The notes below the pieces were generated by a model. It was not told the origin of the DNA. It was given only the letters and a program-made list of their open reading frames with translations, and searched no databases. This document shows, in pieces, positions 17,710-27,329 of a stretch of 30,728 nucleotides of DNA. Both the position numbers and the translations under genes were made by a program. Source of the DNA: Tritrichomonas foetus. Its lineage: Eukaryota > Parabasalia > Tritrichomonadida > Tritrichomonadidae. Location of the stretch: NCBI GenBank assembly GCA_001839685.1, contig MLAK01000571.1, positions 189,598-220,325 on the forward strand, written 5' to 3'. How positions within the stretch are numbered: the first letter of the stretch is position 1; every line of letters starts with the position of its first letter.

Positions 17710-18819
17710 TCACTTCCAACTTGGCAACTGGTGTTCCTTGAGCACTAAATTTTGAAGAAACGGCTCAAACGTATAAATAGCATTCGAGAAGTTGCAAATG
17801 TTCTCATCGGCAATGAATCCTGCTGCCGCATGATAAGCGTAGCAGTTTGATTCTTTCAATATGTAGAACATGCAATCGAAACGATACAAAACACCATACA
17901 CTGAAAGAATGAACTCCTCTCTCAAAACAAATTCTTTCTTCGCCAGAAAATGGTCATGAAGTCGATAATATTTTCTAACAAACTTGAGCACAGCTTTCCT
18001 GGGACCTCCAAAAAAGCACGCAAATATAAAACTGTAATCACTAAGTTTCATCTGCTTGAGACGAACACGTCGTTTCAAAGTGATCTTTTTCGAAGAGAAT
18101 ATCATTTTTTCTTTTGGAAATGAATTAAAGATCATCTCAAGTCTTCTTTCATTTGGAAATGTTAAATTTTTGAAATCATATTCTTTTCTTTTAATTAAAC
18201 CAGCATCAATCCAATAAATATAGGAATAATTTTTATCCATATGGGCAACTTCACGAATAACTTCAATTTTGGCATTCCAGATGGCTCCAATCATAGCACT
18301 GTGAATGTATTTTTCAGATTCACTATACTTTTCATCGATTTCAAGGTAGTCCAAATAATTATGTGCTATTTTGGGGAAGTCCAAAGGATTTTGATACTTT
18401 TTAACAATGTGAACATTAGGAGGAGGTTTTTTATTACCAAGAGTGATATTTTCTCCTAAATCATTAGTATAAAAATATAATTCACCATGGAAAAATTCGA
18501 AAAGCTTCCTCACACGTTTTCCATAGTCTTCAGTTGAATGTCTCTGTGGTCCATCCAATATTGGGAAGAATAAAGAAACAAAAGCATGTCTTCCTGATAC
18601 TTGGCCGGTTGAATTGAAAAAGTTGAAATTGTTATCAATTTCTTGTTCGTCTTCATTCTCCGAAAGATCGGTAATATTCAAATTTCTGATTTCTTCTGGA
18701 GATTTAGCGAAATCACCATTGTTTGGGTTATTCGAATTTAGCTGTGAAATTGGTTGTGAGTCATGCGAATTTGGATATTGGGCCTGCCATATCAAATCAT
18801 TCGATCCAGTGGACATCAT
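17710..18819 (-). CDS. HtrL/YibB-family glycosyltransferase-like protein
   Basis: The protein has 369 residues from the tandem ATGs at 18814-18819. A disordered, Asn-rich N-terminus (about 1-75) precedes the domain at about 78-335. Hallmarks are the start HAFVSLFFPILDG, the segment YSYIYWIDAGLIKR (W203, D205), in which the Trp-x-Asp-x-Gly is the most conserved element of the HtrL/YibB family, and FACFFGG near 267-272, then REEFILSVY near 300. The family is known from bacterial LPS loci and sporadically from protists; it has a GT-A-like look, but the reaction is not established. No signal peptide follows the chosen ATG. The in-frame sequence upstream would encode a hydrophobic stretch (RNPFTFFYLYLSIFKIIQGI), but only from a TTG right after a stop, so an upstream exon or a different start is possible. 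Confidence 0.8.
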   Translation of the reverse strand: MMSTGSNDLIWQAQYPNSHDSQPISQLNSNNPNNGDFAKSPEEIRNLNITDLSENEDEQEIDNNFNFFNSTGQVSGRHAFVSLFFPILDGPQRHSTEDYGKRVRKLFEFFHGELYFYTNDLGENITLGNKKPPPNVHIVKKYQNPLDFPKIAHNYLDYLEIDEKYSESEKYIHSAMIGAIWNAKIEVIREVAHMDKNYSYIYWIDAGLIKRKEYDFKNLTFPNERRLEMIFNSFPKEKMIFSSKKITLKRRVRLKQMKLSDYSFIFACFFGGPRKAVLKFVRKYYRLHDHFLAKKEFVLREEFILSVYGVLYRFDCMFYILKESNCYAYHAAAGFIADENICNFSNAIYTFEPFLQNLVLKEHQLPSWK

Positions 18820-19206
18820 TGGAAAATTGTTTCCCCCTTTAAGAATTCCTTGAATTATCTTGAAGATTGACAAATATAAATAGAAAAAAGTGAATGGATT
18901 ACGTTCCACTTTTTGAATCAATTAACAATTGTATAGAAATTTCAGAGAATTCTCCAATAGAATTTTCTAGATAAAAACTCTGTGTTTTCCACTTTTTGAA
19001 GTAACTTCATTTTGTGAAGCCTTTATTTTGAGAAAGAAAAAGATCATTCCAATAGAATTTTCTGTAGAACTACAAAATCACATTCAAATTATTAAAATAT
19101 TTATTCAAAGAATTAACATAAATATATATAATATAAAATCAATTTGAATCGTTTTTTTCCTCAAAATGTTGATATCACAATGACATCAATAAATAGTATA
19201 TATTTT
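18820..19206. other. Upstream region of the HtrL/YibB-like gene and 3' end of cyclase gene
   Basis: No gene is seen. The segment 18904-19063 contains an A-B-A-B arrangement of two short repeats, listed separately. The last 70 bases are the 3' flank of the cyclase gene. Confidence 0.5.
18904..19063 (-). repeat. Interleaved duplicate boxes (A-B-A-B) upstream of the HtrL/YibB-like gene
   Basis: On the minus strand, box A (AGAAAATTCTATTGGA) occurs at 19048-19063 and again within 18953-18969. Box B (TTCAAAAAGTGGAA) occurs at 18987-19000 and again at 18904-18917. The A-to-B distances are about 61 and 49 bases. This is either a decayed tandem duplication of about 90 bp or a duplicated promoter module. 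Confidence 0.75.
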
Positions 19207-22200
19207 TTATGGGCATACAAGATATGTAACAACTGTTCCATTCTTGATTTCAACTTCACCTCTCTCTTTCACTTTGAAATTACCACCATAAATAAGTTCA
19301 TATACTGCACGCGAGATGTGAACAAACATTGGAACACCATGATGTTCCATTTGTTGTGCCATATTGATAGTTGGTCCTAATATTTCAAATGTTGGTTTCT
19401 CTGTTCCTAAAACTCCTGCCACGATTGGTCCACCTGTATTAACGCCAACACGAATCTGTAGATTTTGATTAATTTCTTTATTTAATTTCTCGATTGCTCT
19501 AATTGAGCCAATTCCAAATTCAACAACATCACGGGCATGTTGTGCTGGTTGATTGATTTCAGCAAAAATACCACCTGCTGCCATATAACAATCACCAATA
19601 CATTTCACTTTGGTCATTGTAATATGACTTGATACTAATAAATCGAATTCTTTAAACATCATATTTAATGTTTTCATAACAGTTGCTGCTGGAAGAGAAC
19701 CACACCATGGTGTAAATGAAACAATATCAATAAATGTAATTGTAACTGACTGAACAGCAAAGCTGATATTTTTCTCTTCTGCTTGAACTCGTGAAACCAA
19801 TTTTGGTGGAAGAATAGAAACTAATAATTGATCACTTTTTGCTCTTTCATCCGAAATTAATTTATTATACATAACATTTTGCGTTACATCACGTGAAGAA
19901 AGAACACAGTTATCACCAACAACAGTAAAAGATACTTCAACATGAACTTTTTGATCACCATTCTTCATATACACCAAAGTTTTTTCGAAATTTGGTTTTT
20001 CTTTAGTTTCAAAAAGATTAGAAAATGGATTTTCATCGGCAAAGTTTTTACCCATGTCACTAATATGGGTATTTCTTAACTCATCAGGATTTAATTCAAA
20101 AATTCTTTTATTTGCATTGTTTGCAGATATGACTTTTCCTTCAAGATCAAGTACAATAATTGAATCTGGGAGTTCCTTCACTAAAATATCGTAATAAGCC
20201 TGATCACGAGAAGTTGAATCGATAGAACCATTTGAAAATTCTCCAGATAATAATGATGTGATATGCAGATTGGAGACTACAGAATGTCCAGGGCAATGTA
20301 AAAGTAGTTTTAATGCATACTTTTGTCGATTTTCAGATGAAATTAACGAACCAAAAAATATCAATTCTATGAGGAAAGCCAGAGATAATAATCCAAAGCA
20401 TATCCCAATAATGAAAGGAACTCTTGAATTTAATATTTCCACAACTATTGGAATAATATTTTCGAATACCTGATTGAAGAAGCCATCATAAATATGAACC
20501 TGTTCAATATGATACAAATGACTTATACTGATATCATTTCCCGCAAATATTTCAAAATTTGTAAGTAGATTAACAATCAAATTCGTCACTTGGTTCCAGC
20601 TATAGGAAATTAAGGATTCTGTTGGCCAGCATGAATAGATTTCATGATATGTTCCTGGTGGTTCTACTTTATTACAAGATACATCTCTTTTAGTCATGAT
20701 TTCCGCTCCTAGCGATCCAAATGACCTGGTTTGCATCGTTTCATTTCCGAACCTTACTGCTGAAAACATAAGCATTGACTTCTCTTGCCATTCCAAAGCA
20801 CGAGATACTGCTCTAGTGATATTAAAGCCATATATTGTGTATTTTGTGTAAGGATTCAAAATAGATGGAAGTAAAAATAGATTATATTGAGAGGCTAAGA
20901 AATATGCATATGAGGCAGTAATATAATCAATGTGTGGTGTAGCAGCAATTAATTTGTCATTTGAAGAAAACATAAAAGTGCAAAATATTGCTACAAGTGC
21001 GATATGAATACCGATATTAAAAACAGTTGCAATTATTATGGTGAACATATCGCCAGTTTTACTACGTTGTGAGCCAGTCGATGTGGCAAATATTTTTAAG
21101 ACATTTTCTTCCTGTTTATTAATTTCTTCAATGTTACATACAGAACTATGAGATATCTCATCATCCTCTTCTTTCTTCAGGACCTTAAAAGAGTCAGAAA
21201 CCTTTGATACAATATTTTTTGGTAAAGATGCAAGAGATTTATATATGCACATTTTATCTTGAGATATTTTCTGAACTATAACCGCTGTTCCAATCGCATA
21301 ATATAGTGGGATTACAACTACAAATACAGCAAATCCATATATTATTTCTGTGTTACTAGTTGCATATCTGACATAATTTATAATTATCTGCATGGAGTCA
21401 CTAAGTTTATCAGTTACAACGGCAATATTATTAATTGGAACTGAGCTATATTGCATGTTTAAAGCATCTTCTGGAATTACTTTTAATTCTAATAATTCTC
21501 TGCAGTTAACAATAAATGAAACAATTGAATCTTGAACACTTTTCTTTATAATTTCAACAGGGTAGTATGTATTATTATCGTTTGTATCATTTGGTGAATA
21601 ACCAGGTAGTCTAACAGGATTTTTAACATTCGTGAAATCGATATTCAGACCAAAAATTTGATGACGAACATTATCCATTGTTTCATCTTGGGGCTTGAAT
21701 TGCATCAAATTTTTAAATTGTGGTAACAGTTTAGCCATTTCATTTACAATAAAATCAAGCTGATCTTTGGATTCCAATACTCCACCAAGAGATACTGGAG
21801 GCGGATCGTATCCTTCCATTTCGGTATTTTTTCGAAAAGGAAAAGTCACAGTATTATTAAATGCTGGATTTTTCGAAGGCTTTAAATTTTCATATATATA
21901 GTGAAGGCTCACAGAAATCATTTGGAAAGCTCTTGTCCTAACAGATGAAATGTAGTACATAAAATTTAATGGGATCATTATATTCTTCAAATAGATGGGC
22001 AAATAGACTACAGCAAAAATAACAGGGAGCAAAAACAATAAAATAAATGATACCAATCTAAATATTTTGGCTGAATGATAAGATGGTATTTTTAAATTGT
22101 TAATGCTTTCTCTTATAGAAACACGTAATTCACCATCTTTGGTTTCTTGATCATCTTCATTTTCAACTGGTTCAAGAGTATCATCTGTCAAAACTCCTTG

Positions 22201-23952
22201 TGATAGAGATACATTTTGTGTAGGTATTTCCAATTTTAATGGGAGTGCTGGAAAAGCATGAATTCCAAGCTCATGAGCTAAGTCTGGAAATATATTCAAT
22301 CCTCTTTGAAGTTGTGATACATTATTTACCCATTGTTTAAATTTGGCTTGATCAGCCACAATATCACGAAGATATCTGGCATACACACGAGCGACAAAAC
22401 GAGAGTTGGGATATTGGTTTAATAAGTGCTGAATTTCTGCTTCAGTTGCTTCCATTGTATTATAAGCATTATTGATAATTTTTTCAAGTTCGCTAATATT
22501 TCCTTGAATAATCATATCCCAAATATATCTTATTTTGTGCTTTGTTGCAGAAATTTGTTTTCCTACTTTATTAATTTTGTTTTTCAAATCAGGCAACAAG
22601 TTTGTTTCACGGAGTCGCATAATTGATTGGATTTGTTGTTCAGAATTCTTTGCTATTGATCCTTTGAGTTTATTGGTGATCATTCCAACCGAAATGTATG
22701 CCAATCTCTGTGTTTCTTCTGGATAAATAGCAACAAATCTCGCATATAATACCCATAAATTCGTATTATGGGGGTATTTCTCGACAATCAATTTTGGTAA
22801 ATTAAACGAAATACAACTTGGATGAGCTAGTTTATATCCAGTAATCAATAAATTTTCCAGTTTACGTGGAGTTTTGGCATGGACATCAAGTGTTTCATTA
22901 TCATCTTCGATGCAATCCAACATTGCAGCCATAGAGATAACTCGTGATTTGTGTGCACGTTGTATAATAAAATAGGAAGCAACCCAAACAACAAGAATGA
23001 TAACAAATATATATTCTCCTAAAGCAAGATGTGTGTATAGAGAAACAATTGAAATTATCAGCATTCCAATAGCTATAATAGATGCCGCTGAAAGTGTATA
23101 TGCATGAAAATCAGAGACATAACCACCTTGAGACAAAAATAAAATTAGAGCAACTACATAAACGATTAATTCAACACATAATATTGGTCCAGATACCATG
23201 CTGTTTACATGTGATCCAACTCCAGATATAAAAGTGATAAGATTGACCAAATATAAGAATCGAACCGATTTTGTTGATGATATTGTCAAAAGTGAATCTG
23301 GCTTAAACGTGATTGAAATTGAGTATACAGCTTTATAGAACCACATATAAATGGAAATTAAAATGATAGTTAATATTATGGGAATAACATTCAAAGCATT
23401 TAAATCATCCTCTGGATGCTCGATAATCTTTCCAATGCTTACCCCAGAAAGCATAATGACAACAGGTGGATAGATGTACATATAAGTTGAAATAAAGATT
23501 GATAATACTGATGGTATATGATGTGGAAGCTTTGCTTGACGAGTAAATATATAAGCACATACAGCAATACATGCATAAAAAAGTATAGTAATTATTGATA
23601 AGACTATGATGAGAATTGGTCCATAATCGTGCTGAATTGTTCCAGGAACGATATAAAAGAGCATTGATACAATATTCCATACCTTATCCATCACTTCGCT
23701 GGTCTCCCAAATTTCATGGTAATTTGAACAGCAACTGGGGCCAAAAAACTGAAGGACCCGAAAGATACTAACAATTGTATGAAGAGTAAAAAAAGATGGA
23801 GATTCTAGTGATAAGTAATCAACAAGCTGATACAATGCCATTCTTGTCTTTTTATATGCTGATTGCTCAATTAGGCCCTCATACCGAGATGCCAAGTTTA
23901 CTGATCCTAATGAGGCTGCACCGAAAGTTGTTTGATCGGCCCCACTAATCAT
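19207..23952 (-). CDS. Multi-pass membrane adenylyl/guanylyl cyclase with PAS domain (class III)
   Basis: This 1581-residue receptor-type cyclase makes cAMP (or cGMP) from ATP/GTP at a membrane. Order: eight to nine TM segments (about 52-332); a cytosolic part with two HAT/TPR-like repeats (392-412 YPHNTNLWVLYARF; 513-530), like the TmcB type; TM at 630-655; a large loop; TM near 880-905 and 985-1010; a second loop; TM at 1178-1203; PAS at about 1258-1358; a coupling helix (SILPPKLVSRVQ); the cyclase domain at about 1395-1581. Metal ligands D1409 (FIDIVSFT) and D1454 (CIGDCY) are present. K1450 sits where adenylyl cyclases have Lys, and E1523 where they have Asp. N1530 is kept, but the transition-state Arg position is Gln (Q1534, TINMAQQM). 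Trichomonads carry a hugely expanded family of such cyclases. This copy looks full length. Confidence 0.95.
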   Translation of the reverse strand: MISGADQTTFGAASLGSVNLASRYEGLIEQSAYKKTRMALYQLVDYLSLESPSFFTLHTIVSIFRVLQFFGPSCCSNYHEIWETSEVMDKVWNIVSMLFYIVPGTIQHDYGPILIIVLSIITILFYACIAVCAYIFTRQAKLPHHIPSVLSIFISTYMYIYPPVVIMLSGVSIGKIIEHPEDDLNALNVIPIILTIILISIYMWFYKAVYSISITFKPDSLLTISSTKSVRFLYLVNLITFISGVGSHVNSMVSGPILCVELIVYVVALILFLSQGGYVSDFHAYTLSAASIIAIGMLIISIVSLYTHLALGEYIFVIILVVWVASYFIIQRAHKSRVISMAAMLDCIEDDNETLDVHAKTPRKLENLLITGYKLAHPSCISFNLPKLIVEKYPHNTNLWVLYARFVAIYPEETQRLAYISVGMITNKLKGSIAKNSEQQIQSIMRLRETNLLPDLKNKINKVGKQISATKHKIRYIWDMIIQGNISELEKIINNAYNTMEATEAEIQHLLNQYPNSRFVARVYARYLRDIVADQAKFKQWVNNVSQLQRGLNIFPDLAHELGIHAFPALPLKLEIPTQNVSLSQGVLTDDTLEPVENEDDQETKDGELRVSIRESINNLKIPSYHSAKIFRLVSFILLFLLPVIFAVVYLPIYLKNIMIPLNFMYYISSVRTRAFQMISVSLHYIYENLKPSKNPAFNNTVTFPFRKNTEMEGYDPPPVSLGGVLESKDQLDFIVNEMAKLLPQFKNLMQFKPQDETMDNVRHQIFGLNIDFTNVKNPVRLPGYSPNDTNDNNTYYPVEIIKKSVQDSIVSFIVNCRELLELKVIPEDALNMQYSSVPINNIAVVTDKLSDSMQIIINYVRYATSNTEIIYGFAVFVVVIPLYYAIGTAVIVQKISQDKMCIYKSLASLPKNIVSKVSDSFKVLKKEEDDEISHSSVCNIEEINKQEENVLKIFATSTGSQRSKTGDMFTIIIATVFNIGIHIALVAIFCTFMFSSNDKLIAATPHIDYITASYAYFLASQYNLFLLPSILNPYTKYTIYGFNITRAVSRALEWQEKSMLMFSAVRFGNETMQTRSFGSLGAEIMTKRDVSCNKVEPPGTYHEIYSCWPTESLISYSWNQVTNLIVNLLTNFEIFAGNDISISHLYHIEQVHIYDGFFNQVFENIIPIVVEILNSRVPFIIGICFGLLSLAFLIELIFFGSLISSENRQKYALKLLLHCPGHSVVSNLHITSLLSGEFSNGSIDSTSRDQAYYDILVKELPDSIIVLDLEGKVISANNANKRIFELNPDELRNTHISDMGKNFADENPFSNLFETKEKPNFEKTLVYMKNGDQKVHVEVSFTVVGDNCVLSSRDVTQNVMYNKLISDERAKSDQLLVSILPPKLVSRVQAEEKNISFAVQSVTITFIDIVSFTPWCGSLPAATVMKTLNMMFKEFDLLVSSHITMTKVKCIGDCYMAAGGIFAEINQPAQHARDVVEFGIGSIRAIEKLNKEINQNLQIRVGVNTGGPIVAGVLGTEKPTFEILGPTINMAQQMEHHGVPMFVHISRAVYELIYGGNFKVKERGEVEIKNGTVVTYLVCP

Positions 23953-25299
23953 GAAATATTTGGATGTTTAATAAGAGATTTATTTACTTCCTTAGTATCA
24001 CAAAATTGAATGGATTATTTTATTAAAATATTTATCACAATATTCAATTGGTTATCTGAAAAATCCGCAGTAATATATTCAAAAAATTGAGACGCTCAAT
24101 TTTTCTATATCTTTCATAGAAAAATTATTCATTGAAAAAGTTTAACAAAACGATTATCACAAATATATTTTAGATATTTATAGTCGTGAACTGAGGCTAA
24201 CATGATGCTTAATATCTCACAGTTGACTATACCTAATGTGAAATAAAATTCATTGTTTTGAGACACTTTGTTATAGTTTTTCACTTTTTATGTCGCTAAC
24301 AATATGACTAATCCAGATTATCGAATCTAATGTTTTTAAACTACTTATTATACATTAAATCTAGAACATATGAAATAACGACTCAAATCTCACGAATTCT
24401 CATGATATTTTGATCGTTTTCTTCCTGAATACAATTCAATGGAAAATTAAATTTGTAGTGAAATTATTTCCATTTGAGAAAACCTAACTTCACAAATTTA
24501 ACCTTACGGATCAGCACCCATTTTTGAAAATCCAATTATTTGGAAAACTAATGTCCGTTCAATATAAAAACGGTCTCCATTCACAAGCATCTTTTTATTT
24601 CCATTAAGGTCATATTAAGCATTACTGTTATGATCAAGGGGTGAGTTCATTCTCATTATTTTTTCTATTACTTTTATCTTTTTTTCTTTATCTTTCACCT
24701 TTTCGATTGAAATTCGTGATAAATTTTATTTATAAATTTTCTTAGTTTGCTTTATTGAAATCGAAAAAAACACCAACGATAGGTTATTAAATATTGAAAG
24801 GGTAAAACGTTCATCGATTTCAGAAGAATAAATTTTTGATGAATCACAAAATATCTATTGAAAGGTATCAATATTTGATTGTAAATTTGCATTTCGAAGC
24901 TGTCCATGATTCACATTGTTGAAATGAACTTTTTTTCCAACTTCATACTTTAACATAGGATATTACTTGCTGCCAAGAACTCCATCAACTCATCATCATA
25001 AATCCCCAATTATTCGGCTGAATATGTGAATCAATAAAATATAAATGACCATTTAAATATTGAATTGATTCAATGTGAAAAAAAATTAACCAATCTGGTT
25101 ATTTTATTCTTCGAAAATTTGAATTAATTGAGTATTTTCACAACTTTGGAATATATCAATTGAAAAAATAAAAATTTATATGTTTTAACAGATGTATACA
25201 AACCAAATAGTCTTAACGTACGAAATCACTAAAATGATCCTTATCATCAGTATTACTTAATACCATCAGTCAAAAATCAAAACCCAAATAGCTAAAAGA

Positions 25300-25398
25300 A
25301 TGACGAAAATTTCCCTTATCGCAAACTTCGCAAATGGCCGAATTCAAAAATATTTCGAAAATGATTCTGAAGAAGCTATTGTTTCAGTTTTCGGGTGA
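25300..25398 (+). other. Short coding-like frame, 32 codons
   Basis: This is an ATG-initiated frame (begins MTKISLIANFANGRIQKYFE, ends VSVFG, TGA stop) with balanced codon content in an otherwise very AT-rich gap. I recognise no family. It could be a small gene, a first exon or chance. Confidence 0.2.
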
Positions 25399-25689
25399 AC
25401 AGCTTTCAGTCAATTGTTAAATCTATTTTTTATAGTTATGAGCCATATTTATTCATAGTTTTGAAATTTTGCAACAATTAAACCGAAAAAAGAGCGATTT
25501 TGGAGAAAGCCTAAAAAAAAAATTGTGAGAAGCTTTTTTTCCAAGAATCACAAAGATTGTAATACTGCTTCCCATAATTCTATTTACACTTCTTCTATCG
25601 ATTTTTAATTAAAAATCGCGAAAATTTTGATAGTTTTAACTCAGTGATGTTGAATTAATTCAATTTCCATTTGACAAATAAGAATGTAT

Positions 25690-25911
25690 TGAAATCTTTT
25701 CTGTCATAAAATTTTAGTATATGAAGAAAATAGACTGGCAGTCCTCAACAGCACATTCTCAAGCAGGGATACAGATACAACGATTGAAAGACCAAATCAA
25801 GAAAAATGGAATCCAATATGTTTTTTTCCAGACTCGATGCCAAGTGAATTTTCTGATGACTCGCCAATTAGATGGCAAAACATTCGTAATCTTCTCATTG
25901 ATGCCTAAATT
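25690..25911 (+). pseudogene. Possible gene remnant or terminal exon
   Basis: A 73-codon frame without an initial ATG runs to a TAA. It contains ENRLAVLNSTFSSRDTDTTI, then NPICFFPDSMPSEFSDDSP and ends RNLLIDA. Its amino-acid and base composition is much more protein-like than the flanks. An overlapping plus-strand frame in another phase, 25721-25981 (86 codons from an ATG), is also open but ends in a poly-Phe/Leu tail read from T-runs, so I trust it less. No family is recognised. A decayed gene or a separate last exon is possible; chance cannot be excluded. Confidence 0.25.
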
Positions 25912-27237
25912 TTTTTTCTTTATATCAAAATTATTAATATTTTTTTTATACTTCATTTTTGTATTTTGGAAAACATTATAATTTTCGATGGAGGGTCATA
26001 TGATAATAAAAAGCACGATTTATGATAAGAAATAATCAAGATATTAATGCTATAAAATCACTTTTTATCTCTATAATTCTCAGAAATTTCTGTGGGGTTT
26101 ATTTTTTTCTCACAATTTTTTTTTGGATTTGGTTTTCTCTGTATCTTGATTTTTAAATTATAATATTTATATATTATTAATAGGATTACAATTAAATATT
26201 TTTTAGATGACAATAATATCAACAATTATTCATTTAGATCTCTCAATAGTCTTCTACATCTAGAGCTAGTTAGTTTGTATAAAAGTACACAACCTATGCT
26301 TCTACGCTTATGATTTTATTTATATTTTCTCCATATAATTAGCATAATTAAAAAATAATATATCCAAAATATTAAAAGATTTTGTCTTTTTATTTTTGAG
26401 ATATTCTTCGATTTAATAAAAAAAGCAATTTTTTTAGAAATACTTTTTGTTTTGAATACATTATAATCGTCTATTCCATTGAAAATGAAAATCTACTTTT
26501 TTCCCACACATATGCGACATATCCTTGATTTTTGAGAGTATTTACATGGATAAGCTCCTTCAAAAGGATTTTAAGAAAGAAAAAAAATTATGCCCAAAAA
26601 ATAAGATTCTCAAATAATTTCAGAATTAAATTCAATTTCCTTCTTTATTAATAAGAATGTTCATGATTTTGTGTGAGTTGAATACAATTTGTTCATTAGA
26701 CTTTGATCAAATAGCGAATTTTTTTTGAGAACGTAATTCTCGACAACCAAAAGACGAAAATGCTTTATAAATCGATGTTAATACATTCTGACTAAATTGT
26801 GCATGTTGGCAAAGTTTGAAAAAAAATCTAAGCATCAATCTTTCGGAAAATTCAAATTCAATAAAATTGGTGTATTACAAGATAAATTCGATAAAATTGT
26901 CCACATAGTAGGGATAATATAGAGAAATATTTGAGTAACTCTTTGATCTAGTGGAAAGGGCAAAATTTTTCATCTGCCTTGAGATTTTAGAAATAACGTA
27001 TAATTTCGATAATTGTAATCAAGCGAATTTTGGCATTTTTTATTGGTTGAGATCTATTCAGCAAAAATTCGTTGCTGTAAATTAAGCATCAGAGAGTCGG
27101 GAAGTTGTTTCCAAGATTCGAAAAAGTTCAGTTTATTTAATGAAAATAAACGTATTTCCAGGTTGTGTACTTTTGTTTGTATACATCTGTTTTAACTTAT
27201 ATATTTGTTTGAGTAATCAAAAAGAACCGTAATTGTA

Positions 27238-27250
27238 GGCCAATTTGGCC
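27238..27250. promoter_or_regulatory. GGCCAATTTGGCC palindrome upstream of kinase
   Basis: This 13-base palindrome with a single central base lies 79 bases before the kinase ATG and matches the element before the phosphoesterase gene (7120-7132) with one difference. It is likely a binding site for a dimeric protein, if functional. Confidence 0.45.
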
Positions 27251-27329
27251 CCTTAAACAGCGAAAGTTGCGTACAAATTTTGTGAATTCTGAAAAAATGC
27301 AGCTTTTTGAATAAATTTTAAGAAGTTGA

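Larger units (their letters stand above)
23953..27329. other. 3.4-kb AT-rich gene-poor region
   Basis: There is no convincing gene, tRNA or structured RNA. Poly-A and poly-T tracts are frequent. Less AT-biased islands lie near 24500-24650 (a 38-codon plus-strand frame without a proper start, including HPFLKIQLFGKLMSVQYKNG), 25300-25398 and 25690-25911; the last two are listed separately. The final 100 bases form the kinase upstream region. Confidence 0.5.

Noticed and set aside
19207..23952. Calling the cyclase a pseudogene because of the missing Arg
   Set aside because: The frame is uninterrupted over 1581 residues, both metal-binding Asp and the purine-site Lys are present, and all domains are in place.
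25721..25981. An 86-codon ATG frame as a real gene
   Set aside because: Its last third is poly-Phe/Leu from T-runs and it overlaps a more protein-like frame; there is not enough support for a gene call.
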